Made by a program: the position numbers and the translations under genes. From the NCBI GenBank assembly GCA_965365655.1, contig CBDUCN010000156.1, positions 1 through 11,221 on the forward strand: 11,221 nt of DNA, written 5' to 3'. The number at the start of each line of letters is the position of its first letter. The stretch's first letter is position 1. Below, piece by piece: positions 1 to 7,083 of this stretch. This DNA comes from JBFHNV01 sp965365655. Lineage in GTDB: Bacteria; Pseudomonadota; Gammaproteobacteria; HK1. The notes beneath the pieces are model-generated. The model ran no database searches. It was not told where the DNA came from and was given only the letters and a program-made list of their open reading frames with translations.

Positions 1-178
1 GGTGACGGGTTACGCACGGCCCATGCCGGGCACGCGTGCCGCCGCGCCGTGCGCATCACGCCCCGGCGCGGCGATCCCCGCCGTCGCGCGGCGCATCGCC
101 GACCGCTGCGTGGCCGGTCCGGCATCGCGCGGAGCGCCGTCGTGCGACTCGCCCGGGCCCGGACCGCCCGCGCAGCCG

Positions 179-1579
179 CTACAGCGCGGTGCGCGCCCGC
201 GCCGCCGCGGCGCGCACCTGCGCCGGCGCCGTGCCGCCCAGGTGGTCGCGGGCCGCGACCGAGCCTTCCAGGGTCAGCACCTCGAACACGTCCTCGCCGA
301 TGGCCTGCGAGAAGCGCCGCATCTCGTCGAGCGACAGCTCCGCGAGGTCGCAGCCGCGCTCCACCGCGTGGCGCACCGCCTTGCCGACGATCTCGTGGGC
401 GTCGCGAAACGGCACGCCCTTGCGCACCAGGTAGTCGGCCAGGTCGGTCGCGGTCGCGTAGCCCTCGAGCGCGGCCGCGCGCATCGCGTCGCGCCGCGGC
501 GTGATCGCCCCGACCAGCCCGGTGTAGACGGTGACGCAGTCGCGCACCGTGTCCAGTGCGTCGAACAGCGGCTCCTTGTCCTCCTGGTTGTCGCGGTTGT
601 ACGCGAGCGGCTGGCCCTTCATCAGCACCAGCAGCGTGTTCAGCGCGCCGATCACGCGCCCGCACTTGCCGCGCACCAGCTCCGGCACGTCCGGGTTCTT
701 CTTCTGCGGCATGATCGACGAGCCCGTGCAGTACGCATCGCTGAGCGACACGAAGCCGAACTGCGCGGAAGACCACAGCACCAGCTCTTCCGACATGCGC
801 GACAGGTGCACCATCACCAGCGCGCAGGCCGACACGAACTCGATCAGGAAGTCGCGATCGCTCACCGCGTCCAGGGAGTTCTCGCACGGTGCGTCGAACT
901 CCAGCAGCTTCGCGGTCATCGCGCGGTCGATGGGGAAGCTGGTGCCGGCGAGCGCCGCCGCGCCCAGCGGCATGCGGTTCACCCGCGCGCGGCACTCGCG
1001 CAGCCGATCGCGGTCGCGGGCCAGCATCTCCTGCCAGGCCAGCAGGTGGTGGCCGAAGGTCACCGGCTGCGCGGTCTGCATGTGGGTGAAGCCCGGCATG
1101 ATGGTCGCGCTCTCGCGCTCGGCGAGGTCGATGATGGCCGCCATCAGCGCACCGATGCGCGCGTGCAGGTCGTCGATCGCGTCGCGCAGGTACAGGCGCA
1201 CGTCGGTGGCGACCTGGTCGTTGCGCGAGCGCCCGGTGTGCAGCTTCTTGCCCGCCTCGCCGATGCGCGCGGTGAGCGCCGCCTCGATGTTCATGTGCAC
1301 GTCCTCGAGGGACGCGTCCCACTCGAAGCGCCCGCCCTCGATGTCGTCGCGGATCGCCTCCAGGCCCGCGGCGATGGCGTCGCGCTCGGCGGTGGACAGC
1401 ACGCCCACCGCGGCGAGCATCGTCGCGTGCGCGATGGAGCCGCGGATGTCGTGCGCGTAGAGCCGGCGGTCGAAGTGCACCGACGCGCTGAAGGCCTCCA
1501 CCAGGGCGTCGGTGGAGGCATCGAACCGCCCGCCCCAGAGCTTCTTGCCCGGGGCGGTCTCGTTGGCGTCTTGGGACAT
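179..1579 (-). CDS. argH: Argininosuccinate lyase
   Basis: Cytoplasmic enzyme that splits argininosuccinate into arginine and fumarate, the last step of arginine synthesis. The 466-residue product is close to the usual family length (about 460). It has the fumarase/aspartase-superfamily signature GSSIMPQKKNPD (residues 286-297, including the catalytic serine loop), the HTGRSRND block (114-121) and the TH pair (165-166). The N-terminus KLWGGRF (13-19) is typical of ArgH and supports the ATG at 1579; the frame stays open upstream to 2203, but that extension has no family resemblance. No clear Shine-Dalgarno sequence precedes the start. The gene is divergent from algZ, the same arrangement as in Pseudomonas. 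Family assignment is near certain. Confidence 0.97.
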   Translation of the reverse strand: MSQDANETAPGKKLWGGRFDASTDALVEAFSASVHFDRRLYAHDIRGSIAHATMLAAVGVLSTAERDAIAAGLEAIRDDIEGGRFEWDASLEDVHMNIEAALTARIGEAGKKLHTGRSRNDQVATDVRLYLRDAIDDLHARIGALMAAIIDLAERESATIMPGFTHMQTAQPVTFGHHLLAWQEMLARDRDRLRECRARVNRMPLGAAALAGTSFPIDRAMTAKLLEFDAPCENSLDAVSDRDFLIEFVSACALVMVHLSRMSEELVLWSSAQFGFVSLSDAYCTGSSIMPQKKNPDVPELVRGKCGRVIGALNTLLVLMKGQPLAYNRDNQEDKEPLFDALDTVRDCVTVYTGLVGAITPRRDAMRAAALEGYATATDLADYLVRKGVPFRDAHEIVGKAVRHAVERGCDLAELSLDEMRRFSQAIGEDVFEVLTLEGSVAARDHLGGTAPAQVRAAAARARTAL

Positions 1580-1621
1580 GGGGAGGACTGTGGCGCAGTG
1601 CCGGGCGCAGGACCGGCGCGC

Positions 1622-1627
1622 AGTATA
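1622..1627 (-). promoter_or_regulatory. Candidate -10 element for argH
   Basis: On the minus strand this reads TATACT, five of six matches to the sigma-70 -10 consensus, in the only AT-rich patch of the argH/algZ divergent gap. It would give a leader of roughly 35 bases before the argH ATG. No good -35 box is visible at normal spacing, so this is a weak inference from composition and position. Confidence 0.35.
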
Positions 1628-1754
1628 TCTTTGGCCGACACGCGGGCCACGCGCCGCGCTGCCGCCGGCGGGCCCGCGGCGGGTCGCCGGCGCGGGCGTG
1701 CGGTGCCGGGAATGCCGCGAGCCGGCGGCGCCCGCCCTGGAGGATCCCCCGAGC

Positions 1755-2870
1755 ATGTCCAGCCGCGAGCCCGTCAGCGACTCCTTCCTGCCCGACTTCT
1801 GCGGCATCCGCGTGGTGTTCGCGTTCGTCGTGATGGGCGAGCTGCTGGCCATCGTGCTGTCCCTGGCGCCGGGGAACACGCGGCGCGACGGCTTCACGGA
1901 GCTCGCGCTGAACTCGCTGTTCGTGCAGTGGGCGGGGCTCGGCAGCTGCGCGCTGCTGTGCGCGCTGCGCCGCACCTTCGCGCGCCTCGGCAGCGCCGCC
2001 ACGTCCACGCTCTCGGGGCTGGTGATCCTCGCGGTCACGGCGCTGGTGAGCGAGGCTGCGTGGTGGCTGGTGCTGCCGCGCCTCGCGTCGCCGGACGCCG
2101 CGACGGTGTGGGAGTTCGCGCACGGCCCCGGTGGACTGGGGCCTGCGCGCCCGCTGCTGCCGGTGGTGCCGCACGCGGAGTTCGTGCTGCGCAACACCGG
2201 CATCGCGGCGGTCGTCGCGCTGGTGGTGCTGCGCTACTTCTACGTGCAGCACCAGTGGGCGGCGCGCATGCGCAGCGAGTCGCAGGCGCGCATCCAGGCG
2301 CTGCAGTCGCGCATCCGCCCGCACTTCCTGTTCAACAGCATGAACACGATCGCGAGCCTCGCGCGCAGCGAGCCGGCGCTCGCGGAGCAGGTCACCGAGG
2401 ACCTGGCGTCGCTGTTCCGGGTCAGCCTGGGCGACGCGCGCGTGCCCGGCACGCTGGAGCAGGAGCTGGAGCTGTGCCGCCAGTACCTGCGCATCGAGGC
2501 GCAGCGCCTCGGCGAGCGGCTCGCGAGCGAGACCGATACGGCCGGTGTGCCCGGCGACGCGCTGCTGCCTGCCCTCACGCTGCAGCCGCTGCTGGAGAAC
2601 GCGGTGTACCACGGCGTGGAGCCGTCCCCCGACGGCGGGCGCATCGAGGTGCGCGGCGCGTTCGACGGCGAGCGGGTGGTGATGAGCGTGGAGAACACCC
2701 TGCCGCCCGCGGGCTCGCGGCGGCGCCGCGACGGCAACGCGATGGCCCTGGACAACGTCGCGCAGCGCATGGAAGCCTTCTTCTCCGGCGCCGCCCGGCT
2801 GCGGGTGCTGCCGGGTGACGACCGGTTCCGGGTCGAGCTCGAGTTCCCCTACAGGACGGACAAGCAGTGA
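1755..2870 (+). CDS. algZ: AlgZ/FimS-like LytS-family membrane sensor histidine kinase
   Basis: Inner-membrane sensor of a two-component pair with the downstream AlgR-like regulator. The 371-residue product (AlgZ is about 358) starts at ATG 1755, with GGAGG about 11 bases upstream. The N-terminal 165 residues carry several hydrophobic segments (around 17-38, 53-70, 84-107 and 145-163). A short linker with QARIQAL leads to the His_kinase-family H-box RIRPHFLFNSMN (187-198, His190). The N-box LQPLLENAVYHG spans 277-288 (Asn282). The later ATP-binding part is atypical: no clear DxGxG box is seen, and NAMALDNVAQRM (328-339) takes the place of the usual GLxNVxxRL. The H-box matches AlgZ-type proteins closely. 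The stop codon overlaps the algR start (GTGA), suggesting translational coupling. Confidence 0.9.
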   Translation: MSSREPVSDSFLPDFCGIRVVFAFVVMGELLAIVLSLAPGNTRRDGFTELALNSLFVQWAGLGSCALLCALRRTFARLGSAATSTLSGLVILAVTALVSEAAWWLVLPRLASPDAATVWEFAHGPGGLGPARPLLPVVPHAEFVLRNTGIAAVVALVVLRYFYVQHQWAARMRSESQARIQALQSRIRPHFLFNSMNTIASLARSEPALAEQVTEDLASLFRVSLGDARVPGTLEQELELCRQYLRIEAQRLGERLASETDTAGVPGDALLPALTLQPLLENAVYHGVEPSPDGGRIEVRGAFDGERVVMSVENTLPPAGSRRRRDGNAMALDNVAQRMEAFFSGAARLRVLPGDDRFRVELEFPYRTDKQ

Positions 2871-3601
2871 AGATCCTGATCGTGGACGACGAGCCGCCGG
2901 CGCGGGCGCGGCTGAAGGCGCTGCTCGCGGAGCTGGGCGCAGGGCCGGTGGTGGGCGAGGCCGCGCACGGCGCGGCGGCGCTGGACGCGGTCGCGGCGAC
3001 CGGCGCGGAGCTGGTGCTGCTCGACATCCGCATGCCGGGGATGGACGGTCTGGAGGCCGCGCACCACCTCGCGGGCCTGGAGCACCCCCCGGCGGTGATC
3101 TTCACGACCGCGTACGACGACCACGCGCTGGCGGCCTTCGACGCCAACGCCGTCGACTACCTGCTGAAGCCGATCCGCCGCGAGCGCCTCGAGGCGGCCC
3201 TCGCGAAGGCGTCCGGCCTGACCCGTGCGCAGGCCGCCGGCCTCGCGGCGGCGGACGGCGGCTCCGCGCGCACCCACGTCAGCGCGACGCTGCACGGCAA
3301 TCTGAAGCTGGTGCCGGTGGACGAGGTGCGCTACTTCCGCGCCGAGCACAAGTACGTCACCGCCCGCCATCCCGACGGCGAGCTGGTGCTGGACGAGTCG
3401 CTGAGCGCGCTGGAGGAGGAGTTCGCGGGGCGCTTCCTGCGGGTGCACCGCAACGCGCTGGTCGCGCTCCCGCACGTGCGCGCGCTGGAGCGCGACGCGG
3501 CGGGTCAGCACTGCGTCGCGCTGGACGCGATCCCGGAGACGGTGGAGGTCAGCCGGCGCATGCTGCCGCAGGTGCGCAAGGCGCTGCGCCGCAGCGGCTG
3601 A
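2867..3601 (+). CDS. algR: AlgR-like LytTR response regulator
   Basis: DNA-binding response regulator, expected to be phosphorylated by the adjacent AlgZ-like kinase and to control surface-associated genes. The 244 residues compare with about 248 for AlgR. The receiver domain (about 1-115) has acidic residues Asp7/Asp8, phosphoacceptor Asp53 in LLDIRMPGMDG, the TTA switch region (80-82) and Lys101 in LLKPI. A linker of about 20 residues leads to a LytTR domain (about 138-241) with VRYFRAEHKYVTAR and FLRVHRNALVAL typical of that fold. Start GTG 2867 overlaps the algZ stop by 4 bases and begins directly with KILIVDDE, so no other start is needed. In Pseudomonas hemC follows; here a chemosensory gene does. 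AlgR regulates fimbrial genes there, so a link to the downstream pil genes is possible but inferred. Confidence 0.93.
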   Translation: MKILIVDDEPPARARLKALLAELGAGPVVGEAAHGAAALDAVAATGAELVLLDIRMPGMDGLEAAHHLAGLEHPPAVIFTTAYDDHALAAFDANAVDYLLKPIRRERLEAALAKASGLTRAQAAGLAAADGGSARTHVSATLHGNLKLVPVDEVRYFRAEHKYVTARHPDGELVLDESLSALEEEFAGRFLRVHRNALVALPHVRALERDAAGQHCVALDAIPETVEVSRRMLPQVRKALRRSG

Positions 3602-3660
3602 GCCCGCCGCGCACGGGCGCCTCGCGTCCGCGTGATATTCATCTAAACTAGTCTACGAAG

Positions 3661-3682
3661 TTTCGTCTCTAAGAGACTGAAA
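3661..3682 (+). promoter_or_regulatory. Inverted repeat in the AT-rich leader just upstream of pilI
   Basis: Arms TTTCGTCTCT and AGAGAC(T)GAAA pair over about ten positions with a single bulged T. As RNA this would form a tight hairpin with a TAA loop ending 7 bases before the pilI ATG. The surrounding 3631-3690 stretch is the most AT-rich segment of the window, so a promoter probably lies here; TAAACT at 3644-3649 is a weak -10 candidate with no -35. The repeat could be an operator or a translational control hairpin, since no Shine-Dalgarno sequence is seen before the ATG. Confidence 0.45.
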
Positions 3683-3689
3683 TAGAAAC

Positions 3690-4097
3690 ATGATGTCTTC
3701 GGATGCCCCTGCAGGTTCCGGGGCCGCGGCGGGCGGCGCCCTGGTGCTGCACGCCGACGGCGGGCGCTGGCGGGTGGCCGTCGGCCCCGGCGCCGAGGTC
3801 GCGGCCTGTCCGGCGGTCACCGCGATCCCCGGCGCGCCGCGCTGGCTGGTCGGGATGATCGTGCACAAGGGGGCCGCGCTGGCGCTCGTGGACCCGGCGG
3901 TGCTGCTGCCGGACGCGGCGCCGGACGCGCTCGCGCGGGCTCGCCGGCGGGTGCTGGTGTCGCGCCTGCCCGGCCTCGCGCTGGGCTTCGCGGCGGACGA
4001 CGTCGACGCCGGTGCGGGCGCGGACGACGTCCCCGCGCTGGACCTGGAGGCGCTCGCCGCACGCGCGCTCGCGCAGTGCGTGGACAGCGCGCCGTGA
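3690..4097 (+). CDS. pilI: Short CheW-like coupling protein (PilI-like)
   Basis: Cytoplasmic adaptor expected to link the adjacent PilJ-like receptor to a CheA-type partner. Only 135 residues, against about 160-180 for PilI/CheW. The recognisable core is AVTAIPGAPRWLVGMI...KGAALALVDPAVLL (about 42-73): the family's IPGAPxWLxG turn and the GxxLxVVDL strand, here with ALVDPA. Residues 86-103 (RRVLVSRLPGLALGFAAD) fit the next strand pair. The C-terminal part, where CheW continues with the second lobe, is abbreviated to an Ala/Asp-rich tail. Two ATGs lie in tandem (3690 and 3693) without a Shine-Dalgarno sequence; I take the first. The stop overlaps the pilJ GTG (GTGA). Assignment as CheW-like is fairly firm; PilI rather than another CheW rests on the PilJ neighbour. 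Confidence 0.72.
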   Translation: MMSSDAPAGSGAAAGGALVLHADGGRWRVAVGPGAEVAACPAVTAIPGAPRWLVGMIVHKGAALALVDPAVLLPDAAPDALARARRRVLVSRLPGLALGFAADDVDAGAGADDVPALDLEALAARALAQCVDSAP

Positions 4098-6247
4098 GCA
4101 CGGGCGGCGGCTCGGTGCGCCGTGGCTTCGGCCCGTGGAGGCTGCTGCTGCCGGTGCTGCTCGCTGCGGCCACGCTCGCGGGGATCCTGGAGACGCGTCG
4201 CTTCGACGCCGGCCAGCAGGCGCTCGAGGACCTGCTGCGTCCGGTGCACGACGCCGCCACCACGCTCGCCACCGCCCGCGTGCGCGCCGCGGCCGGCAGC
4301 GCCGCCGGCTTCGAGGCGCTGGAGGCCGCGCGCGGCGTGCTGCCGGAAGTGCAGGCGCTGCTCGAGCCGCACGCGGAATCCGCCGACGCGCTGCCGGACA
4401 CGCGCGGCCTGCGCGACGCGTTCCGGCGTGTCGGGGAGCGCGCCGACGCCGTGCTGGACACCGCGCCCGCGGTGCTGGCGCTCGCGGACGATGCCGAGCG
4501 GCTGCAGTCGGTGGCCACCGGGCTGCTCGTGACCAGCGACGAGCTGCTGGAGCTGCTGATCGCGGAGGAGGCGAAGCCGGCGCAGCTGCGCGCCGCGGCG
4601 CGCCAGCTGATGCTGGTGCAGCGCATCAGCACGTCGCTGCGCCGGATGCTGGACGCCGACGCCGGGCTGCTGGCGGCCGCCGACCGCCTCGGGCGCGACG
4701 CGGTGGTGTTCGGCGAGGTGGCCACGGGGCTGTTCAACGGCAGCCGCGACCTGGGCCTGGAGCGGGTGGAGTCGGCGGACGCGCGCGAGGTGCTGGCGGC
4801 GATAGGCCGTGACTTCCGGGTGCTCGCGCAGTCGGTGGAGACGGTGATGGCGGGCGGCGCCGCGCGCGCGACCCTGGGTTCGCGCGACGCACGGCTGGGT
4901 GCGGCCCTGCAGGTGCTGGACGGCGAGCGGGCACGCTTCGCCGCCGAGGCGCGTGCGCGGCGCGGGCAGCGCGCGGTGACGCCGCTGCAGGTCGCGCAGC
5001 TCGCCGGCCTCACCGTGGTGTCGCTGCTCGCGGCGCTGGTGCTGGCGCTCGCCGAGCACCGGGCCGTCGTGCGGCGCTGGCGGACGTTGCGCGAGCGCGA
5101 CGCCGTCGCGGCGCGGGAGCTGGAAGGCTCGCGCGAGGAGCTGGTCGGGGAGCTGGAGCGTCTCGCGTCCGAGATCCACCGCGTCGCCGATGGCGACGTG
5201 GGGCTGCGCGGCCACACCGGCGGCTACCAGGTCGCGCCGCTGGGCGTCGCGCGGGCGGGGCTGGACCGCATACGCCAGCAGCTGCGCGAGCGCGGCGAGG
5301 ACGGCGCGCGGCTCGCGCGCAACGGCCAGATGGTCGTCGAGGTCGCGGGGCGGCTGCGCGACGTCGTGAGCCGGCACGCCGAGCAGGCGGAGACCGCCGG
5401 CCATGCCACCCGCGGCATGGCGGCGGCGCTGGAGAGCCTGCGCGCCGAGTCCGCGCGGGTGACCGACGCCGCGCGCAGCTCCAGCGCCAGCGCCGACGCG
5501 GCCGGCCACGCGCTCGGCGAGACGCTGCACGAGCTGGAGGCGGTGCAGTCCGGCATCGAGCGCTGTGCGGAGCGGGTGCGCGCGCTGGAGGACGTGACCC
5601 GCGAGCTGCGCGCGGTGCGCACGCTGGTCGAGGACGTCGGCGAGCTGGGCAAGATGCTGTCGCTGAACGTCGCGATCCAGGCCTCGATGGACGGCGCGGC
5701 GAGCCGCGCGCTGTCGGCGTTCTCCGAGGAGGTGCAGCGTCTCGCGACGCGCGCGCGCAGCGCGGTGACCCAGGTCGAGTCCATCCACGACGAGCTGCGC
5801 GGCGAAGCGGAGCGGGCGGCGAGCGCGGTGAAGGAGAGCGTGTGGCGGGCCCGCAGCGCCGCGGAGCGCGGCCGCGGAGCGCGCTCGCGGGTGCAGGAGC
5901 TGGCCGGTGCGGCGCGCCACCTGGAGGCGTTGAACCATGGCCTGGGCCGCGCCCAGCGCGACCACGCGCTGCACGTCACCGACGTGGTGCGCGCAATCAC
6001 CGCGCTGCACGCGCTGACGCGCGAGGTGCGCGAGCAGGTGGAGAGCACCGCGTCGTCCGCGCAGGCCTTCGGCGAGCTGGCCGACGGCGTCGAGCGGCGG
6101 CTCGCGGCGCCGCAACCGGATCCCGTGATCGATCTGCCGGGGCGCGACGACGGCGCGTCCGGCACCGGGCACGACGGCGGTGCCGGCGACGACGAGGACG
6201 GCGCGCGGGCGGCGTCCGGGCACGGCAGGTTGCGCGGGTTGCCGTGA
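4094..6247 (+). CDS. pilJ: PilJ-like methyl-accepting chemotaxis transducer with degenerate signalling tip
   Basis: Inner-membrane receptor of a type IV pilus/twitching chemosensory system. From GTG 4094 it has 717 residues (PilJ is about 680). Order: short basic N-terminus; TM1 (about 14-31); a long helical periplasmic region (32-298) with AARQLMLVQRISTSLRRML (168-186), resembling PilJ-type sensor repeats; TM2 (about 299-321); a HAMP-like stretch around IHRVADGDVGLRG (361-373); and a coiled-coil cytoplasmic domain with the hairpin tip at 515-553. The tip keeps LSLNVAIQASM and EEVQRLA, but the usual GEAGRGFAVVADEV part reads GAASRALSAFSEEV. The tail (676-717) is Asp/Gly-rich, with no CheR-binding pentapeptide seen. 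An in-frame GTG at 4076 adds six residues, but 4094 overlaps the pilI stop. The long frame on the opposite strand is a shadow. Confidence 0.82.
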   Translation: MSTGGGSVRRGFGPWRLLLPVLLAAATLAGILETRRFDAGQQALEDLLRPVHDAATTLATARVRAAAGSAAGFEALEAARGVLPEVQALLEPHAESADALPDTRGLRDAFRRVGERADAVLDTAPAVLALADDAERLQSVATGLLVTSDELLELLIAEEAKPAQLRAAARQLMLVQRISTSLRRMLDADAGLLAAADRLGRDAVVFGEVATGLFNGSRDLGLERVESADAREVLAAIGRDFRVLAQSVETVMAGGAARATLGSRDARLGAALQVLDGERARFAAEARARRGQRAVTPLQVAQLAGLTVVSLLAALVLALAEHRAVVRRWRTLRERDAVAARELEGSREELVGELERLASEIHRVADGDVGLRGHTGGYQVAPLGVARAGLDRIRQQLRERGEDGARLARNGQMVVEVAGRLRDVVSRHAEQAETAGHATRGMAAALESLRAESARVTDAARSSSASADAAGHALGETLHELEAVQSGIERCAERVRALEDVTRELRAVRTLVEDVGELGKMLSLNVAIQASMDGAASRALSAFSEEVQRLATRARSAVTQVESIHDELRGEAERAASAVKESVWRARSAAERGRGARSRVQELAGAARHLEALNHGLGRAQRDHALHVTDVVRAITALHALTREVREQVESTASSAQAFGELADGVERRLAAPQPDPVIDLPGRDDGASGTGHDGGAGDDEDGARAASGHGRLRGLP

Positions 6248-7035
6248 GCGCGCCGGCGCCGCGCTCGCCGCTGTCGCTGATCGTCGGGCGCTGGACCTGG
6301 GCGCTGGGCCCGGGCGCGGCGCCCGGCAGCGGACCGCTGCTGCGCATCGAGCGCGGCGCGACCCTGCTGCAGGGGCCGCGGGCGCCGCGCGTGGAGGCGG
6401 CGGGCGAGGCCCTGCTCGCGCTGGTGGCGGCGCACCTCGCGCCGGCGCCCGCGGGCCTCAGCGCGGCGGTGCGCCCGAAGGTGCGCGTCGCGCTGTCCGT
6501 CGGCGGCGCCGGCGTGCTGCTCGCGGTGCGCTGGTTCGGCAGCGCGCCGCCGGCGGGCGAATGCGCGCGTGCGCTGCCGGCGCTGGGCGAGGGCGCGTGC
6601 CTGTTCCCGCCGCGGGTGCGCGGCGGCGAGGTGCTGCTGCAGGCGGCGCTCGCCGAGCCGCCGCGCCGCATGCCGCTGGTGCACGTGCTGGCCGGGCGGC
6701 GCGCGGTCGCGATTCCGCTGCTCGCGGTGGAGCGGGCGCTGGCCGAGGATGCGGCGCCGCCGGGTCCGCTGGAGATCGTGTCGCTCGCGCGGTGCCTGGA
6801 CGAGGAGCCGGTGCCGGCGCCCGGGCGGCCCGCGCTGCTGGTGCTGCGGCGCCGCGGCGAGCCGCTGGCGCTGCGGGTCGAGCTGCTGGTGGGCCACGCC
6901 AGCGAGCGGGTGCTGCCGTGCGGGCCGCTGCTGCAGGCCGTTCCGTGGCTGCTGGGCGTGGTGGAGCGCGGCGACGACGCGCCGGAGCCGGTGGTGGACC
7001 CGCTGGCGCTCGCGCGGCGGGGGCACGCGGACTGA
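6244..7035 (+). CDS. Kinase-less ChpA/CheA-like protein with C-terminal CheW-like domain
   Basis: The 263-residue product starts at GTG 6244, overlapping the pilJ stop (GTGA). The C-terminal part (about 143-258) looks like the CheW-like regulatory domain of CheA/ChpA: PLVHVLAGRRAVAIPLLAVERAL, then a strand with LLVLRRRGEPLALRVELLVG (198-217) and PCGPLLQAVPWLLGVV (225-240), the usual GPLLxxVPxxxG turn. Residues 52-136 (GEALLALVAAHLAP, then VRVALSVGGAGVLLAVRW) can be laid onto the order of a CheA ATPase domain, but the N-box (HLxxNAxxHG) and glycine-box residues are absent. No HPt, dimerisation or receiver domain is present. It stands where chpA would follow pilJ. It may be a decayed ChpA turned scaffold, or a ChpC-like coupling protein with an unrelated N-terminus. 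The CheW-like call is fairly sure; the ATPase remnant is tentative. Confidence 0.65.
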   Translation: MSAPAPRSPLSLIVGRWTWALGPGAAPGSGPLLRIERGATLLQGPRAPRVEAAGEALLALVAAHLAPAPAGLSAAVRPKVRVALSVGGAGVLLAVRWFGSAPPAGECARALPALGEGACLFPPRVRGGEVLLQAALAEPPRRMPLVHVLAGRRAVAIPLLAVERALAEDAAPPGPLEIVSLARCLDEEPVPAPGRPALLVLRRRGEPLALRVELLVGHASERVLPCGPLLQAVPWLLGVVERGDDAPEPVVDPLALARRGHAD

Positions 7036-7058
7036 ACGGCCGTTCCTGAACGCGGGTC

Positions 7059-7082
7059 ACGGGCCGTCCGGCGCCGGCCCGT
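7059..7082. terminator. GC hairpin between convergent genes
   Basis: Perfect 8-base arms ACGGGCCG and CGGCCCGT around an 8-base loop, in the 48-base gap between the chpA-like gene and rsmE, which converge. No T-tract follows on either strand. Position favours a two-way terminator, but GC-rich DNA makes such stems common. Confidence 0.4.
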
Positions 7083-7083
7083 C

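Noticed and set aside
41..72. 8-base inverted repeat (GCCGCGCC/GGCGCGGC) downstream of argH as a terminator
   Set aside because: It lies more than 100 bases past the stop, has a 16-base loop and no T-tract. In this composition it is expected by chance.
1580..2203. 208-residue upstream extension of argH
   Set aside because: It lies antisense to algZ, and the family N-terminus begins just after the ATG at 1579.
2..2818. 938-residue open frame on the plus strand across argH and algZ
   Set aside because: It is antisense to a clear argH and out of frame with algZ. Its composition is Arg/Ala/His-rich and it has no motifs.
3653..6223. 856-residue open frame on the minus strand opposite pilI and pilJ
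   Set aside because: The translation is Arg/His/Gln-rich low complexity with no family resemblance, while the plus-strand frames give clear CheW and PilJ features. It is a GC-bias shadow.
7034..7045. Perfect 12-base palindrome GAACGGCCGTTC at the end of the chpA-like gene
   Set aside because: It overlaps the stop codon and has no second copy in the window. There is no evidence of an operator or attachment site.
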